From: Amoebidium appalachense
Lineage: Eukaryota > Ichthyosporea
Direction of reading: 5' to 3'
DNA length: 64,000 nucleotides
Assembly (NCBI GenBank): GCA_963693365.1
Contig: CAVNZM010000003.1
Location: 14,756,001-14,820,000 of the forward strand
The notes beneath the pieces were generated by a model. That model did not search any database, was not told where the DNA came from, and saw only the letters and a program-made list of their open reading frames with translations. Made by a program: the position numbers and the translations under genes. This document shows, one piece after another, positions 1-14,314 of the stretch. Position 1 is the first letter of the stretch. Each line of letters starts with the position of its first letter.

Positions 1-110
1 TTGAAAGCCATACGGTATGCATAGTTAGCAAAGCCCGTCCTCACCGAGGGGCCCAAAGTTAATCAGAGGGAAACAATAAATACGGGCCCGGTGCCCTGAT
101 TCTGAGGTTG
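1..110 (+). repeat. Partial copy of the GNL1-intron repeat family
   Basis: The stretch with GCATAGTTAGCAAAGCCCGT, then CCTCACCGAGGGGCCC, resembles the central part of the repeat found many times in the GNL1 introns (GCATAAGCAGAGCCCATCCT followed by CAGGGAGGGCCC). The match is partial and by eye. It suggests the family is not confined to that gene. Confidence 0.35.
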
Positions 111-208
111 TGTGTGGGCATTTGCAGGCATGCATGTTCAGTTGTGTGTCACCGAGAACATTCGAGATGGTGTGTGTGATATATGATCTATGTATGGTGG
201 CGAGGGGG

Positions 209-253
<45 letters not shown>

Positions 254-1372
254 TGTGTGTTCTGTGGGGCTCGTCTAGATGAACGTGCATGCTCATGTAA
301 TTAAATTTGTTTTTGTTTTTTTTGCTTGTGCGAGGCTTGGGCTGGTGTGCTTGTGCTTCTGTTTATGTGTGTGTGTGTTTGTATGTTTGTCACGGTGTGT
401 GTTCCCGTGGTTGTGCTTGTGCTTGTGTGTGTGTGTGGGTGTGTATGTGTGCGAGCGTGTGCAATTTGTTTGTGCACGCGTGTTTGTTCAAGCGCCGATA
501 GTGTGTGTGCTTGTATGTGTGTACGCACGTGTGTATGTATATATGAGTATGACACCCAATCACACCAAATCAAGTGATACATCGCTGATGCAAATAATTT
601 CTTTTATTCATCAACTCTTAACACTAAAACCAGAAATTTGGCGCCATTGGTTGTGCTCCACACAAGCTGGCAACAGGATCATAAAAAAGTCGTCAAAATT
701 TCAACAGGCGCAAAATGGAACCCCCCGAAATTTGAAACGGGAAGGGAACTTTTGATGTGCACTACTACACACTGATATTAAACTGTAGTAAAGCCTTTAC
801 CATTCAAAGTAAAGTCAGACATGTTATTTCAAAATACAGTCAGACATGTCACTTGAGCGAATACTTACTTACAAGCCCAAGAAAAGAAAGAAAGGCAAAG
901 AAAAAAAAACCGGAAATCAAAGCAGTTGGGTGCATACCAAGGTAAACTATTGGTAGCAGCGATACAAAAGAGCCAATTGAGAATTTAGGATGTAACTTAT
1001 CAAAATGTTACACAAAACGGGAAAAGGATGGAAAAACGGAAAATATTTACAGAAGATATTTACAACCCCCGTTTTGTTCCTAAAATTATTGAAGTACAGT
1101 CCACACTCCGTCTTGGATATGTACAAACACCGCACAGGGTGACTGTCGAATTGCAATATGGCATTTTGCTACGGGAATGTGTGTGTTTTGAATCGGTTTT
1201 GTCCCTTTTCATCTTCTTTCTCTCTTTCTTCTTTTTCTGTCTTTTTTTAAAAACTTTCCTTTTTTTTTTTCTCTTTTCCCTTTCACTTCTTTTTTCTTTC
1301 TTTTTTTTCTTTTCTTTTTCTTTTCTTTTTTTTTTGAGTTTGTGTGCGTGTATGTGTGTGTTTGGTCTGATC

Positions 1373-1673
1373 TCACACACCACTCATGCACGAGACGGCA
1401 GGGGAAGCAGGCACCAGCTTTGAGAGGTTGATGACGTCATCACTGTTCCACATGACGTCACACCCACTAAGGGCCGGGGGGGCAGACAGGGCCAAGACGG
1501 CAATGGAGTGGCCCGGCTGGTCGGCACGGAGGAGCTGGCCCTGTGGAATTTTAAAGTTAGTATTTGTGCGTGCGTGTGTGTGTGTGTGTGTGTCGGTCTG
1601 TTTATCTGTGTCCGTGCGTAAAGTTGCCGAGGTGGGGAATGGGGGAGGGGAGTGGGAGAGAGAGTGTGTGTAT

Positions 1674-1766
<93 letters not shown>

Positions 1767-1966
1767 GCGGGCCAGGGCAGGGATTGGGGGGGAGGGGGGG
1801 GGGGTTGTTGAGCAGTCACATGATATCAACGTAAGTGCGCGCAACCCGGAACCGTTTGCACGTACACGCTAGGCAGACGCAGTCGCACACTCATACGCAC
1901 ACACACGCACACGCGCGTGCACACGCACGCGCACACACACACACACAACACACACACACACACACA

Positions 1967-1998
<32 letters not shown>

Positions 1999-2844
1999 GT
2001 AACACGCACTTTGCGGTAGAGGTCCCAAAACAACTCCTTGTCAAGTCCAAGAACGTCGTCTCCGGCATTCCTCACTTTAGTCTGCAGTGCAGTGTCCACG
2101 ACCCCCGGATAGACTACCAATGACGTCACCAATGGCTCCTCCTTGGCCAGGCAGAGGGTTAACATGTTGACCATGGCCTTGGCACAGCAGTAGGCAGATG
2201 ACCCGAGCATCGGGAGCTTGGCGGCACGAGAGCTGTTTAAAGGGTTTTATTTTATTGTTAGTTTTTAATGTTTTTATTGTGGTAGGTTTGACTTTATATC
2301 ATGAACGTAAATATGTTGGTTTCTGAGGTTGGTAGGGTGGTGAAGGTGTTGAGTGAACAGGAAAAGAGGTTTGTGTGGAATGAAGAGATAAAGGGAGGAT
2401 ACGGGTGGGGGAGAGGTTAGAAAGGGAAAGGCTGTAGGTTCGAAGCGAGAAAGCCGAAAAGAGAAAGGAAAGCTGAGAGTTCAGCAACGGCCATGGGGGC
2501 TTGTAGAGAAGTGATGGTGTAGAAGGGGAGAAGTGAAGGGTGAGTGAAAGTGAAAGGGGGGACGTTGGTGGGGATGGCAAGGGGAGGGCAGAGGGGGAGT
2601 GGCATTTAGGTATGATTTTTACTCTACTCCGGGGGGAGGGGGTTGAGGGGGGAGGGGGGAGGGGGGAATAGTATGCGACGGTGTGGATGTAGATGTGAGC
2701 AGAAGCAGAAAGCAAAAGGGGGATATGATGGGCGGGAGGGGCAGGGGGGAGAGGGGGGAAGGTTGGCGTAGGGGGCGAATCGGAACTCCCGGCAAAATCA
2801 ATGTGTGTGTAATGGGCGGGGGGGGGAGGGGGGGGGGGGGGGGG

Positions 2845-2922
<78 letters not shown>

Positions 2923-3126
2923 AAATGTGCATGCACGTGTCCGTGAACGGTGCAATTTTGGGTTTGTGTGCATGTCTGTGTGTGCATGTTTCTCCGCTTT
3001 GTGGTTGTGCTCGTGTGTGTGTCGGTGTGTGTCGGTGTGTAGGTGTGCAAAAACCGATGCAAGACTGTCAATGTATCTCTCTTTCACCTTCGGTTTGTGT
3101 GCAAGGGATTTGTGTTTAGGGGGGGA

Positions 3127-3173
<47 letters not shown>

Positions 3174-3210
3174 CGCTCGCGTATGTTTGTGTGTGTGTGT
3201 GTGTGTGTGC

Positions 3211-3281
<71 letters not shown>

Positions 3282-4872
3282 GGGGGGAGGGGGAGCGGGG
3301 GAGGGGGGGGGATTGTACTCTTACCTAACATTGATAATTCTCCCCTTGGTGCTACGCAGATAGGGCAGTGCATGGTGGGCCAGAGTCATTGCCCCCACAG
3401 CATTCACCTCAATGTGGCGTTTCCATAGCAACGGTGATGCGTCAACCAATCGCGCGATCGGATCTCCGAGCGCGGCGTTGTTGACCAATCCGTCGACGCG
3501 GCCAAATTCACTGATTGCACGTGCAACAAGCGCCATGCATGTGGATTCCTCGGCAATGTCTCCAATCATGTGGACAAGGCGGGGGGCCGATTTGTCTAGG
3601 GGTCTGCAAGGGAAAATGGGTTTAGTCCTTTGGGGTTTACACACTTTTTGATATTTGTATTTTGGATATTAGGTTTTTAGATCTCCTCGTATACTAATGC
3701 CACAAGCGTAGAGTAAGAGGAGGAGACAGAGGTATATAACGGGTGTGTACACCAGCCAGCAATAGCGTATTTCTAACTAAAGTTTTATATTGGGTCACAG
3801 TGTTTGTGTAAATTATGTGCCACACACGGTGTTTGTAAGAGTTGCAGGTGAGAGTTGTGTGTCTCGTGGTGTGTATGCTTTTGTGCATGTGAGTATTGCT
3901 AACACCACTGAAACGTGGCAGGTTCAGTCTGAAGGCTGATAGAATGGGCTCACGGGGGCTGATATCCATTAAAAAAGGCTAGCAGTAATATAGGATAAGA
4001 ACCATTGAACAAAATAGTAAAAGCAGGGAAGGAAAAAGGATGGGCATAAAAAATAAAAAATAAAAAAATAAAAAAAAATAAAAAAAAAGAGCAGAACCCC
4101 ACCATGATGCATGCATGTGTGAATGCGCGATGGTGTAGATTTGGCAAGTTCAATTGAAAATATGCCAAGGTGTTATGCACGTTTAACCCTGTTGCAATGT
4201 GTGTGGTTCACGAATCAGCATTACCGGTGTGTGTCACAGCTTGCATGGGCACTAGTTGCTAACTAAACACTAGGAAAACTAAGGCACCAGAATGGGTTGA
4301 TGCTATTGCTGTGTTTACACTCGGAATCTAAAATAAAAATAAAAATTTTAACAGCTCTTAGAATAAAAACCAAGACCCTTCAAGTGGCAATGTGAGTGGA
4401 ACTGCCCAACTAAACGCTGTTGACGCCGTACAGGTCTGTGTAGCTTTGTGTGTATGCAATAGTCTAGCCCAGCAGCTTTCTTCTATTTTGTGTGTGTGCA
4501 GTGCATGCTTATTTGGTGTTCGTTCGCAGAGCACCCTAAGAACTTTTGTCCATGCATTACTTTTGCCAGTGACGTTTGCCAGGCAGTTCCCAAGCCTTTC
4601 ATCTAAGACTTAAACGCATGTGTCCAGAGTGTCTCCACAAGTGCAAACATAATAGTATGATGGAAAAACATGACTCACCTCTGCATGTCTTCCAAGTCTA
4701 GAGGCAGGAGAGAGCGACTGATGCCTACAACATGGGCCCCCATGGAGAGAAGGGAACGTGTGACGGCTTCGCCTATTCCCTTCGAAATTCCCGTCACAAT
4801 AACAACTGGGCGTGAAGTCGTCATGTTGTCCTCGTGGAAAGGGGCGGCGGATACAGCAGAATGAGGTGCCAT
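1373..4872 (-). CDS. Short-chain dehydrogenase/reductase, YIR035C/benzil reductase-like, four exons
   Basis: Exons read on the minus strand: 4679-4872, 3325-3603, 2010-2232 and 1373-1540. Together they encode about 287 residues. The start is the ATG at 4872, the first in-frame ATG. The N-terminal Rossmann motif is [14 protein letters not shown] (TGxxxGIG). GDI follows in exon 2, then VNNAAL (the NNAG-type motif), and GRIINV runs over the exon 2/3 junction into SS. The active-site YxxxK is YCCAK in exon 3, followed by VVYPGVVDT. Exon 4 carries the C-terminal part and ends VSCMSGV. Order and spacing match the classical SDR fold and most resemble fungal YIR035C/IRC24-type NADPH-dependent diketone reductases. 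A sepiapterin reductase-like activity is also possible and the substrate is not known. The protein is probably cytosolic, as no signal peptide or membrane segment is seen. Introns are 1.1, 1.1 and 0.5 kb and are filled with G runs and GT repeats on the plus strand, that is C/CA on the sense strand. Junction phases agree (AG|A, AG|C, AAA|GGC). The exon 3 donor GTGCGT opens directly onto a GT repeat. Confidence 0.85.
1688..1765 (+). repeat. 78-base uninterrupted G run
   Basis: Seventy-eight consecutive G follow a short GT repeat. The run lies in the last intron of the SDR gene, where it reads as poly-C on the sense strand. Runs of this length are strongly quadruplex-prone and their exact length should be treated as uncertain. 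Confidence 0.9.
2850..3280 (+). repeat. GT microsatellites in SDR intron 2
   Basis: Two long GT tracts (about 2850-2918 and 3131-3280, the second broken by a GC-alternating stretch and other short interruptions) flank unique sequence within the intron. They read as CA repeats in the sense direction. The first has a G run on its 5' side and the second on its 3' side. Confidence 0.9.
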
Positions 4873-6580
4873 TTTTTGTGAAGGAGTAAAAGAAGATTTG
4901 TGGAGCTAGAAGGGGTGTTGGTTCCAGTGATCGTGGTGTCTTTGGGCTAGGCTACTCAATGGCTCTGTGTCCAGATAGGATTACTAACCTTGTGGTAACA
5001 CAGACTTGGTTGTTTATATGGACTATAGTGTTCACAATTATCATTCACCGTTTAGTGTGTATAGGGGTTTTGAGGTCCTGCTTACTGCCCACAGTAGACG
5101 TAACGTAGCTTTTCACCTAGGATGCCTGTTATGTTTCCACTGCGTGAAAAAGAGGTGCATGCAAACATCACTACTTCAAAGTGTTGTATTGCTTTTGTCG
5201 AAGCTTACAACACACAGTTGCTACACATTTGTGTCGTTTGTGTGTGAAAAATGCTCGTTTTGAAGGCCAGAGCAAAGACGTTTCGTGTCTGTCTACGTCA
5301 CGCTTCGAGTGGATCAAGGCGTGTTTATCCGGTTCCATAATCTTCTGCGGTATGCAAAAGCACGTATTTAGAGAGTTACGATTGGAGCAAAAGCGCAAGC
5401 TTTTGATTGGTGGACCTAAATGTAAACTCTGTGATTGGTTTGTTTTCGGTGCTTGCTGCTGATTGGCTGTCTTTGTTTATCAAGGATCTATCTCCAGCAA
5501 ACGTTCGTCAGTCTACAGTTCTACAGTTCGTGGCCGTGGTGCGGGCCAACACAACACATGCGCACTTACTACCACACAAACTAATCATAGAGGGAAAAAA
5601 TAGCACAAACTTTCTTTATGGGGTTGAATGACTACCAACCCCGCGCAGGTAAACATAGGCAGCGCCTTAGGACCGTGATCCATGGGCTATCGCGGGTTTG
5701 CGCGCCAAAACACAGTCGACGTCATATGTGGTGGGGCCGAGCTCTCACTTGCGACGTCACAAGTGGATCTGTCCAACATAGTGACCTGCAATGACAGTGT
5801 GACGCAGAGCGTGGCACGCAGAGGGTACACAGACACACTGTGACAGCGCCGGCCTCCCTCGCTGCGGGCTAGTTCGGGTTCGTGTGTGGGAGCTCTTGAG
5901 GAACCTCAGTTGACAAGGAGGTATGCTTGGCCATGGAAGTCATGATCACTGTTAACTGTGTGGGCTCGAATGGATGCATGCCACGGGTTGTCGAGTATAT
6001 ATGTAAATTAATAGCATTGTCGGGGATTCTTGAATAAGGCCAGCACATGTTCACGTACTCGTGTATTTACGTTTGCATGCTAACTAAACTTGCATTGTGA
6101 CCGCACAATAGTAATTACAGTAATAATAGTACTGTGGACTTCGACCACTTCTGCTGCTCCAAAGAGGATGAATGTTCTCGTATCAAGGTTTGTGTGTGTC
6201 TGTGACGTGCACTATGACACAGTGTGTGCGAGTGACGCAAGTAAGTAGTAGGGTCAAGATCCTTTATTGTGGGCAGGTGTAGACGTCACATCCTCGGAGT
6301 GGTATTGGTCCAATCACCCTCACTGCATCCAACATGCTCGGAGCTAGATCTGCGTGGTGGAAAAATGGCCTCCATAATAATACCCCTAGCACTGTTACGG
6401 GTCTTTTATGGGTATATGAAATGCATGGTGAAACGTTTGTTTGTTATGATCGTCTCACCACTCGTAGTTTTGTACAAACTTCAAAAAATTACGCAACTTC
6501 TACTTCACATCGTTTCGAGCTTCAACCTTCCCTCCGATTAGTAAATGTAACCACGATGAAGGCTTGTGTTGAGGCTGCAG
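4873..6580. other. Unique intergenic sequence upstream of the SDR gene
   Basis: Mostly non-repetitive DNA with several TGACGTCA-like half sites (for example GACGTCAT near 5719 and GACGTCAC near 5753). Apart from the CCAAT cluster, no coding region with a recognisable protein or splice structure was found here. Confidence 0.5.
5379..5470 (-). promoter_or_regulatory. Cluster of four CCAAT boxes upstream of the SDR gene
   Basis: ATTGG occurs near 5379, 5408, 5433 and 5460, giving CCAAT on the minus strand four times in about 90 bases. The cluster is about 500-600 bases upstream of the SDR start codon and could be its promoter. No TATA box was seen, and the distance leaves room for an unseen 5' exon or a divergent gene. 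ATTGG/CCAAT clusters recur beside other genes in this window. Confidence 0.4.
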
Positions 6581-6584
6581 TTGG

Positions 6585-7132
6585 AAGCACCACGTTGACC
6601 ACGGGGGCTCAAGATCTAGTTTGACGTCATTCACAATAAGGGGTGTGTATCTGCCCATGTCTGACGTGCACACCAAAAACGTTTAACGACCTTAATAAAA
6701 GCGCTGTTTACATGTAGACATGACAGTACAGTATTTGTGTGTGTGTGCCCCCCCCGCCGCGCCCCCCCCCCCCCCCCGCCCCCCCCCCCCCTCCCCTCTT
6801 CCCCCCACCCCCCCCTTCCCCGTCCCGTTGTGACCTCAATGTTCGAATATACTAGCGCCACGCTGACCACGGGGGCTCAAGATCTAGTTTGACGCCATTC
6901 ACAATAAGGGCATAAGTGTGTTGTCCAATAAAGTGGGTGTGGGTTAACCGTCCAGTGAGTTAGACCCTTGAAAAATTTTCCGTGCCTCCCAACTCTTTTG
7001 GCAAAAGAATTCCACCTCGTAGGTGCACCACGAAAGTATAATAAACCAGGAAGGACGTGTGCGCTAATTAGAATAATCTTACACGCCTATGTGTGTGTAG
7101 ACATGTCTGCCTAATAATTGGGTGTGCTCCCT

Positions 7133-7166
<34 letters not shown>

Positions 7167-7818
7167 TAGTGGGCATGCATGAACCGTAACGGTCACCCGT
7201 GTGGGTTGACCACGGGGGCTCAAGATCTATTTTGACGTCATTCACAATAAGAGTATGGGTGTGTTGCCCAATCAAAGTAGTCCGTGTAGGTTAACTATCC
7301 AATGTGTTAGACCCCTGGAACATTTTTCTGTACCTCCCATTTTTCTCGGCATGCGACGTGCACGTACACGAAAGAGTGGTACAGTAGAAACAAGAGGACA
7401 TTAAACTGCCATATGAAATTATGTGCGTCTGTTACAGTACACATATGCCTGTCTATGTGTGTGCGTTTCCAATCCCTCCCCTTCCCCCCCCCCCTCTCCC
7501 CCTCCCTTCGATTCCCCTTCCTCCTTTTTTCAGATCAAAACCTGTTGCATTTGAACGTAACGTTAGCGGTTTCCACGTTGACCACGGGGGCTCAAGATCT
7601 AGTTTGACGTCATTCACAATAAGGGCATGGGTGTGTTGTCCAATAAAGTGGGTGTGGATTAAGCCACCAATGGGTGGAACACTAGGCACATTTTTCCGTG
7701 TCCTCCCACTTCTCTCGACCAATGACTGGCATGACGTACACCAAAACAGACTGTACACTTAACAACGATAAGAATAGTTTGTGTGTGTGTACACATGTCT
7801 GTCTCATGGTGTGCATCT

Positions 7819-7853
<35 letters not shown>

Positions 7854-7858
7854 AAAAA
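6585..7858 (+). repeat. Four-copy array of a CRE-containing module, most copies ending in a C run
   Basis: The phrase TTGACCACGGGGGCTCAAGA, followed by TCTAGTTTGACGTCATTCAC and AATAAG, starts near 6594, 6861, 7206 and 7579. Copy 2 reads GACGCCATT instead of GACGTCATT. Copies continue with GTGTGTTGTCCAATAAAGTG or close variants, then diverge into a short GT stretch and usually a long C run. After copy 4 the C run (about 7819-7850) passes straight into A. Spacing is 267, 345 and 373 bases. Three copies carry a TGACGTCA palindrome, the classical CRE/ATF core. No protein is encoded. Confidence 0.8.
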
Positions 7859-8399
7859 CTTCCATCCCCTTCTCCCGTCACGGGCCGGCAAAGCCCCAAG
7901 GGGCAAATGGCAGAGCCGGCCGTCTCCTGCTGAGAAATCACTGTTAATACTGCCTTTGAGGCATCCCCTCCCCCTTCCCCCCCCCCTCCCCCCCCCCCCT
8001 CCCTTCTCTCTCCTTCCCCCCTCCCTCCTCCCCTCCCCCCACCCCCCCTCCCGACAAACACATCCATACATGAATACTACCCCTTTCTCCTAATGCCCTC
8101 CACGAAAGTATCCCAGTCCGTTTCCGCGTCCAGGACGTGTACATTCCCTCGCACGCGAGCCGGCGTATTATTTAATATGACATGAATGCGAGGATGGGGT
8201 GAAATTTCAAAGCTTTGTGTCAGTGACACCACCTCCTACCCACCCCACCACACCCTCGACGGCCCAACCACGATTGACTTTCTTTCTAAATAATTACAAA
8301 CGAAGCATTTATGTGGAGGAGAGAGGGGAGGGTTTTGGTGGAAATACGGGGGCGGGGGGGGGGGGGGGGGGGGGGGGGGAGTGATAAGATAGAGGAAGA

Positions 8400-10837
<2,438 letters not shown>

Positions 10838-10840
<3 letters not shown>

Positions 10841-10911
10841 GGGAATCTAGATGGGTACTGTGCGATGCACACTTTGACTCCATAATTTCTACCACTAGAT
10901 TACTGTCGAAT

Positions 10912-10963
<52 letters not shown>

Positions 10964-12110
10964 CTCCTCCCCTACTGTCATAGGCATAGGCAAAAAAGCT
11001 TGGTTAGATTATGTACCTAGATGGCTCCTTTGCGAAGCTCAGCATGATAATTTTAGTTGCGTAACTACTTTGGGAATGACCCCCCCCTCGCCCCCTGCCC
11101 CCGTCTCTCCCCCTGCTTTCGCTACTTCCAGAAGCGTAAATGCGCCTGCGTGACGTTTGAATTATGTATATCAGTGGGTTTCATGCACAACACATGTGCT
11201 GTGTATATTTGCGACTGCAAAACTAGCTGGAAAAAAGAGCCCCACGCGTGAACCGAGACAGCTCTTCACCTTCGCACGTGCACAGCCTCGTCGAGGTTTA
11301 CCTTACTCGAAGATTGGTGCGCGTGGTAACCGGTATGTATGTGGGAATCCGTATGTGTGCAAATTTATATAATTTTGTGGATTTTTACATGTTGCTCTGT
11401 GTAAATGTTTATTGTTAGTCATTAGAATCGCCATATTTGGTCGTTTATACTTATAGTGCATTAGAATTCTTGCTGAAACCTTTTAAATGATGTGCATCAG
11501 CAAGTTATCGCTTGGAAACACCGGGTAGAGTAGCTCAGTTAAGCCCTTTATTCTGCAACATCATGCATTATCGTGCAATATTCCTACTTTTTTTTATTTT
11601 TTCTATCCATGCCCAGTGATCTCTTTTACTTTTTTTTTTTTTTTTTTTTTTGGGGGGGGGGGGGGGGGTAGAGGGGTGGGGGTGGGGTTGAGGGGGGGGG
11701 GGGGGGGGGGGCGGGGATGGGAATAATATGCACTTGTCAACCTTACATTGTTGTAAGCTTTTGAATATGGATAAACATGAGGTTATGTATCTAGATGGGT
11801 ACCTTGCGAAACACACGTTAAATATTTTCTTTCTATCGCAAATATTATTTTAGAATTGACTCAAACACACCTACTTTTAAAAACAAAAATGTTCGTTAGA
11901 TGATATACCTAGATGCCGGATACTTTGCAGAATACGCTTTAAATGTTTTCTATTGCAAATTAAATTTGGAATACAGATCCCCCCCTCCCCTGCCCCTCCC
12001 GTACTTCTAAAAGCGAAAACGCGCCAACTGTACGTTTGTGTCACGGCATATAGATGGTAAACACACACGTTGAATATATTTTCTATTGTAAAATTAGCTG
12101 AAGCAAAGAT
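10838..12110 (+). repeat. Tandem family of TAGATGGGTAC modules
   Basis: Copies of a module beginning about TATGTACCTAGATGGCTCCT or ATGTATCTAGATGGGTACCT, followed by TTGCGAAACACACGTTAAAT and a TTTTCTATTGCAAA-type end, occur near 10848, 11010, 11770, 11905 and 12045, with a more diverged one near 11165. Several are separated by C-rich stretches. They look like diverged tandem duplicates of one non-coding unit. No conserved reading frame runs through them. Confidence 0.65.
11631..11668 (+). repeat. Composite T-run/G-run tract
   Basis: About 21 T pass without interruption into about 17 G. This is one of roughly fifteen such composites in the window, all in the order T then G or, on the other strand, C then A. 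Confidence 0.85.
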
Positions 12111-12218
12111 CTTTATGAACCGAGGTCCCCAAACGTTTCCCCAAACGTTGGGGCAAGATATATGGAATCACCCGGTTGCTCAGTCAAGCCATATCAACCA
12201 TATCCATGCTTAGTGGTT

Positions 12219-12253
<35 letters not shown>

Positions 12254-13001
12254 AAGTTCGCTTTTCCGCCTTGCATGTAAGGGCTTTACATAAAATACCT
12301 GTCCCCCCCCCCCCCCCCCCCTCCCCCTTCCCCTCCCCCCCCCCTCCCACGACCACAGCCCCTTTTATCCCTTTCCTGGGTGCACGAACAACCTCCCCCT
12401 CCCAACCACTCGCTTCTGTCCCGGCGCCAACCCTCCTCCCCATCCTCACATCCAATCCCCACGTACTGCAAACACCTACTTTCGAAAGACATATACACCG
12501 TGGCAGTTCGAGCATACAAAACCAGCCAAACATCAACAGGAAATGTGACGTTGCGAGTGTTGTTACCTATAGCCACTACCCGCAGTCAATTAATACTATG
12601 TGTGCATGCAAGAAGTCTGCTTGAATTTGCACTTTCGGATCCGTGATGCACCTAGCCTGGCAACTTTTACACCCCTTGCCCATGGCGTGGCATCCCAGGC
12701 TAACCACATCTGCAATCCTTCCCCCCTTCCCCCCCCCTCCCCCCCCCCCGCCCCCCCCCCCCCCTCCCCTTTCCCCCTGGAACTGTCCCCACCCTCGCCT
12801 TTGTCTTGTCTTGCCTACTACGCGGGGCCTGGCTCTATTCGTCCGAACCTCATCTTACTCCACCTCCACCTTCCCCCCCATTCCCAACCCCAACCCCCCC
12901 CTCCCTCCCCTCTACACCCACCCACACAATTATCCTCTTGTTCCATTTTGCCTTCCTCCCTCTCAGTTAACGAAGAACACAGAGTGCACCAGGTCCGCCT
13001 G

Positions 13002-13120
13002 TCACCTACTGAGGTGACTCGTATTTTTCCTTACACCCACAGCGAACACTGGACTCTCGGGACCGTAGAGCCGCCGCGAGAGAAAGCATGCACGCGGTCG
13101 CGAGAGTGTAAGGAAAAATA
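13002..13120. repeat. Nested inverted repeats
   Basis: The 15-base arms TATTTTTCCTTACAC (13022-13036) and GTGTAAGGAAAAATA (13106-13120) are perfect complements 69 bases apart. Inside them CTCTCG (13054-13059) pairs with CGAGAG (13077-13082). Just upstream, GTCACCT-ACTG-AGGTGAC (13001-13018) is a separate 7-base stem with a four-base loop. The structure could be a short inverted-repeat element end or an RNA fold. It does not match an RNA family I recognise. Confidence 0.55.
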
Positions 13121-13206
13121 GGTGTGAGGCGAACGGCAAGTTCATAGCAGCCCAGGCACCGTCAGTACGTGCCAGTGGGTCCGCCTATGTCGAAGCTCGT
13201 AGGCAC

Positions 13207-13518
13207 ATGGAACTGGATGCAAAGCCACAAGTATGTACATACGATGTGTATTGGATTAGTCCAGCAAAATTGTTGAGCAGGTGCACTTGGAACAAAGTAC
13301 AACATGCATGCACGCATTGCAATGGCACGAACATCAAAACAGGGGACGGGTGGAGAAAACACTTCCAGCACACACAAACCATGTGGTGTCACGGTGGACT
13401 CTTGAAAACATCATGTCGCCACACCGTCGGCACCGATTCGGGAAGATTTCTGAGCCAGAGGTGGGGCAAATATCCGATGGGCAACGGCGCGTGCCGACTC
13501 TCCGAGGATCCACGATGA
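13207..13518 (+). pseudogene. Transposon-like zinc-ribbon fragment (DUF6729-like)
   Basis: An open frame of 103 codons from the ATG at 13207 stays open upstream for some distance. It contains YDVYWISPAKLLSRCTW, then ACTHCNG, IKTGDGW and HFQH. The spacing Trp - CxxC - Gly-Trp recalls the cysteine-rich N-terminal domain of some DDE transposons (DUF6729 type), where a basic and aromatic stretch should follow. Here the downstream part does not match in the same frame, so a frameshift or decay is likely. Other possibilities are a host zinc-finger exon or a chance ORF. No catalytic transposase core is seen nearby. Confidence 0.3.
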
Positions 13519-13699
13519 TGGCTAAAACCTTACCTTTTTAATAGTTATACATAGCACGAATCTTCAATAATGGATGCCTAATTTGTTTATAAGTAACATT
13601 TTATGAAATATAAACACATGAAATTAAACTGGCTGTGAGCTAAATTTTGATGCCCTGCCCCAGCCCTGGGTAACTAACAGAACACTGAGCCACACTTTT

Positions 13700-13880
13700 G
13701 CCCATTTCAAAGCCAGACTTGCGCACACCAATCACAAGCGTTCCCTCCGATGCACCAATCAGCGTTTGGTACTAAAATCCAAGACTTCGCCAAGGAATGC
13801 TTTGATTGGTTTAAAGGTCACCATAAAGAATTCGCGGGTATATAAAGGGCATACGAGCATGACAGGTCACATTCTGTCCG
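13700..13880 (+). promoter_or_regulatory. CCAAT/TATA promoter of the 96-residue protein gene
   Basis: CCAATCA occurs near 13728 and 13756 and its inverse GATTGGT near 13804. A TATATAAAG TATA box lies at 13849-13857. Transcription would begin around 13880, leaving a 5' leader of about 275 bases that includes pyrimidine-rich stretches before the ATG at 14156. The spacing (CCAAT about 45-120 bases upstream of TATA) is that of a standard polymerase II core promoter. Confidence 0.65.
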
Positions 13881-14155
13881 TGCAAACGCTGGAGTGTGTT
13901 TTTCTTCAGTCTCGTTGTGTTGTTTTAATTTTTTTTCGTCGTTTGGACACTCCGTCACCGATTGTCACTCATCTTTCACCTTCATTCTTCGCTCGGTACC
14001 AAAAGCTATTAAAGTTTAAAGGCATATTTTGCTAGAAAAGCAAGTGCATTTCAGCAAGCTTCAAAAAAGAGCTCTGTTGAACACCGTATACTGTTTCTTC
14101 TCCCACACTGATCCCCTTCTTTGCGTAAAGCTTGAGAGCGCGCTATCCTACGAAA

Positions 14156-14278
14156 ATGTCCATCTTTCAGCGCGTTGCTCAATACCTGGTATGTTTTTCC
14201 TCCCCACAGAGGCACTTTTAGCTCCTTTGGTCTAGGCATGGCCGCGTGTGTGTGAGTGAGTGTGTGTGTGTATGTGTA

Positions 14279-14314
<36 letters not shown>

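Noticed and set aside
2299-3087. Long ORF with His-Thr repeats and proline runs
   Set aside because: The translation is simply AC/CA and C-run microsatellite sequence. Dozens of similar ORFs (His-Thr, Cys-Val, poly-Gly, poly-Pro, Arg-Glu) across the window have the same origin and no unique coding content.
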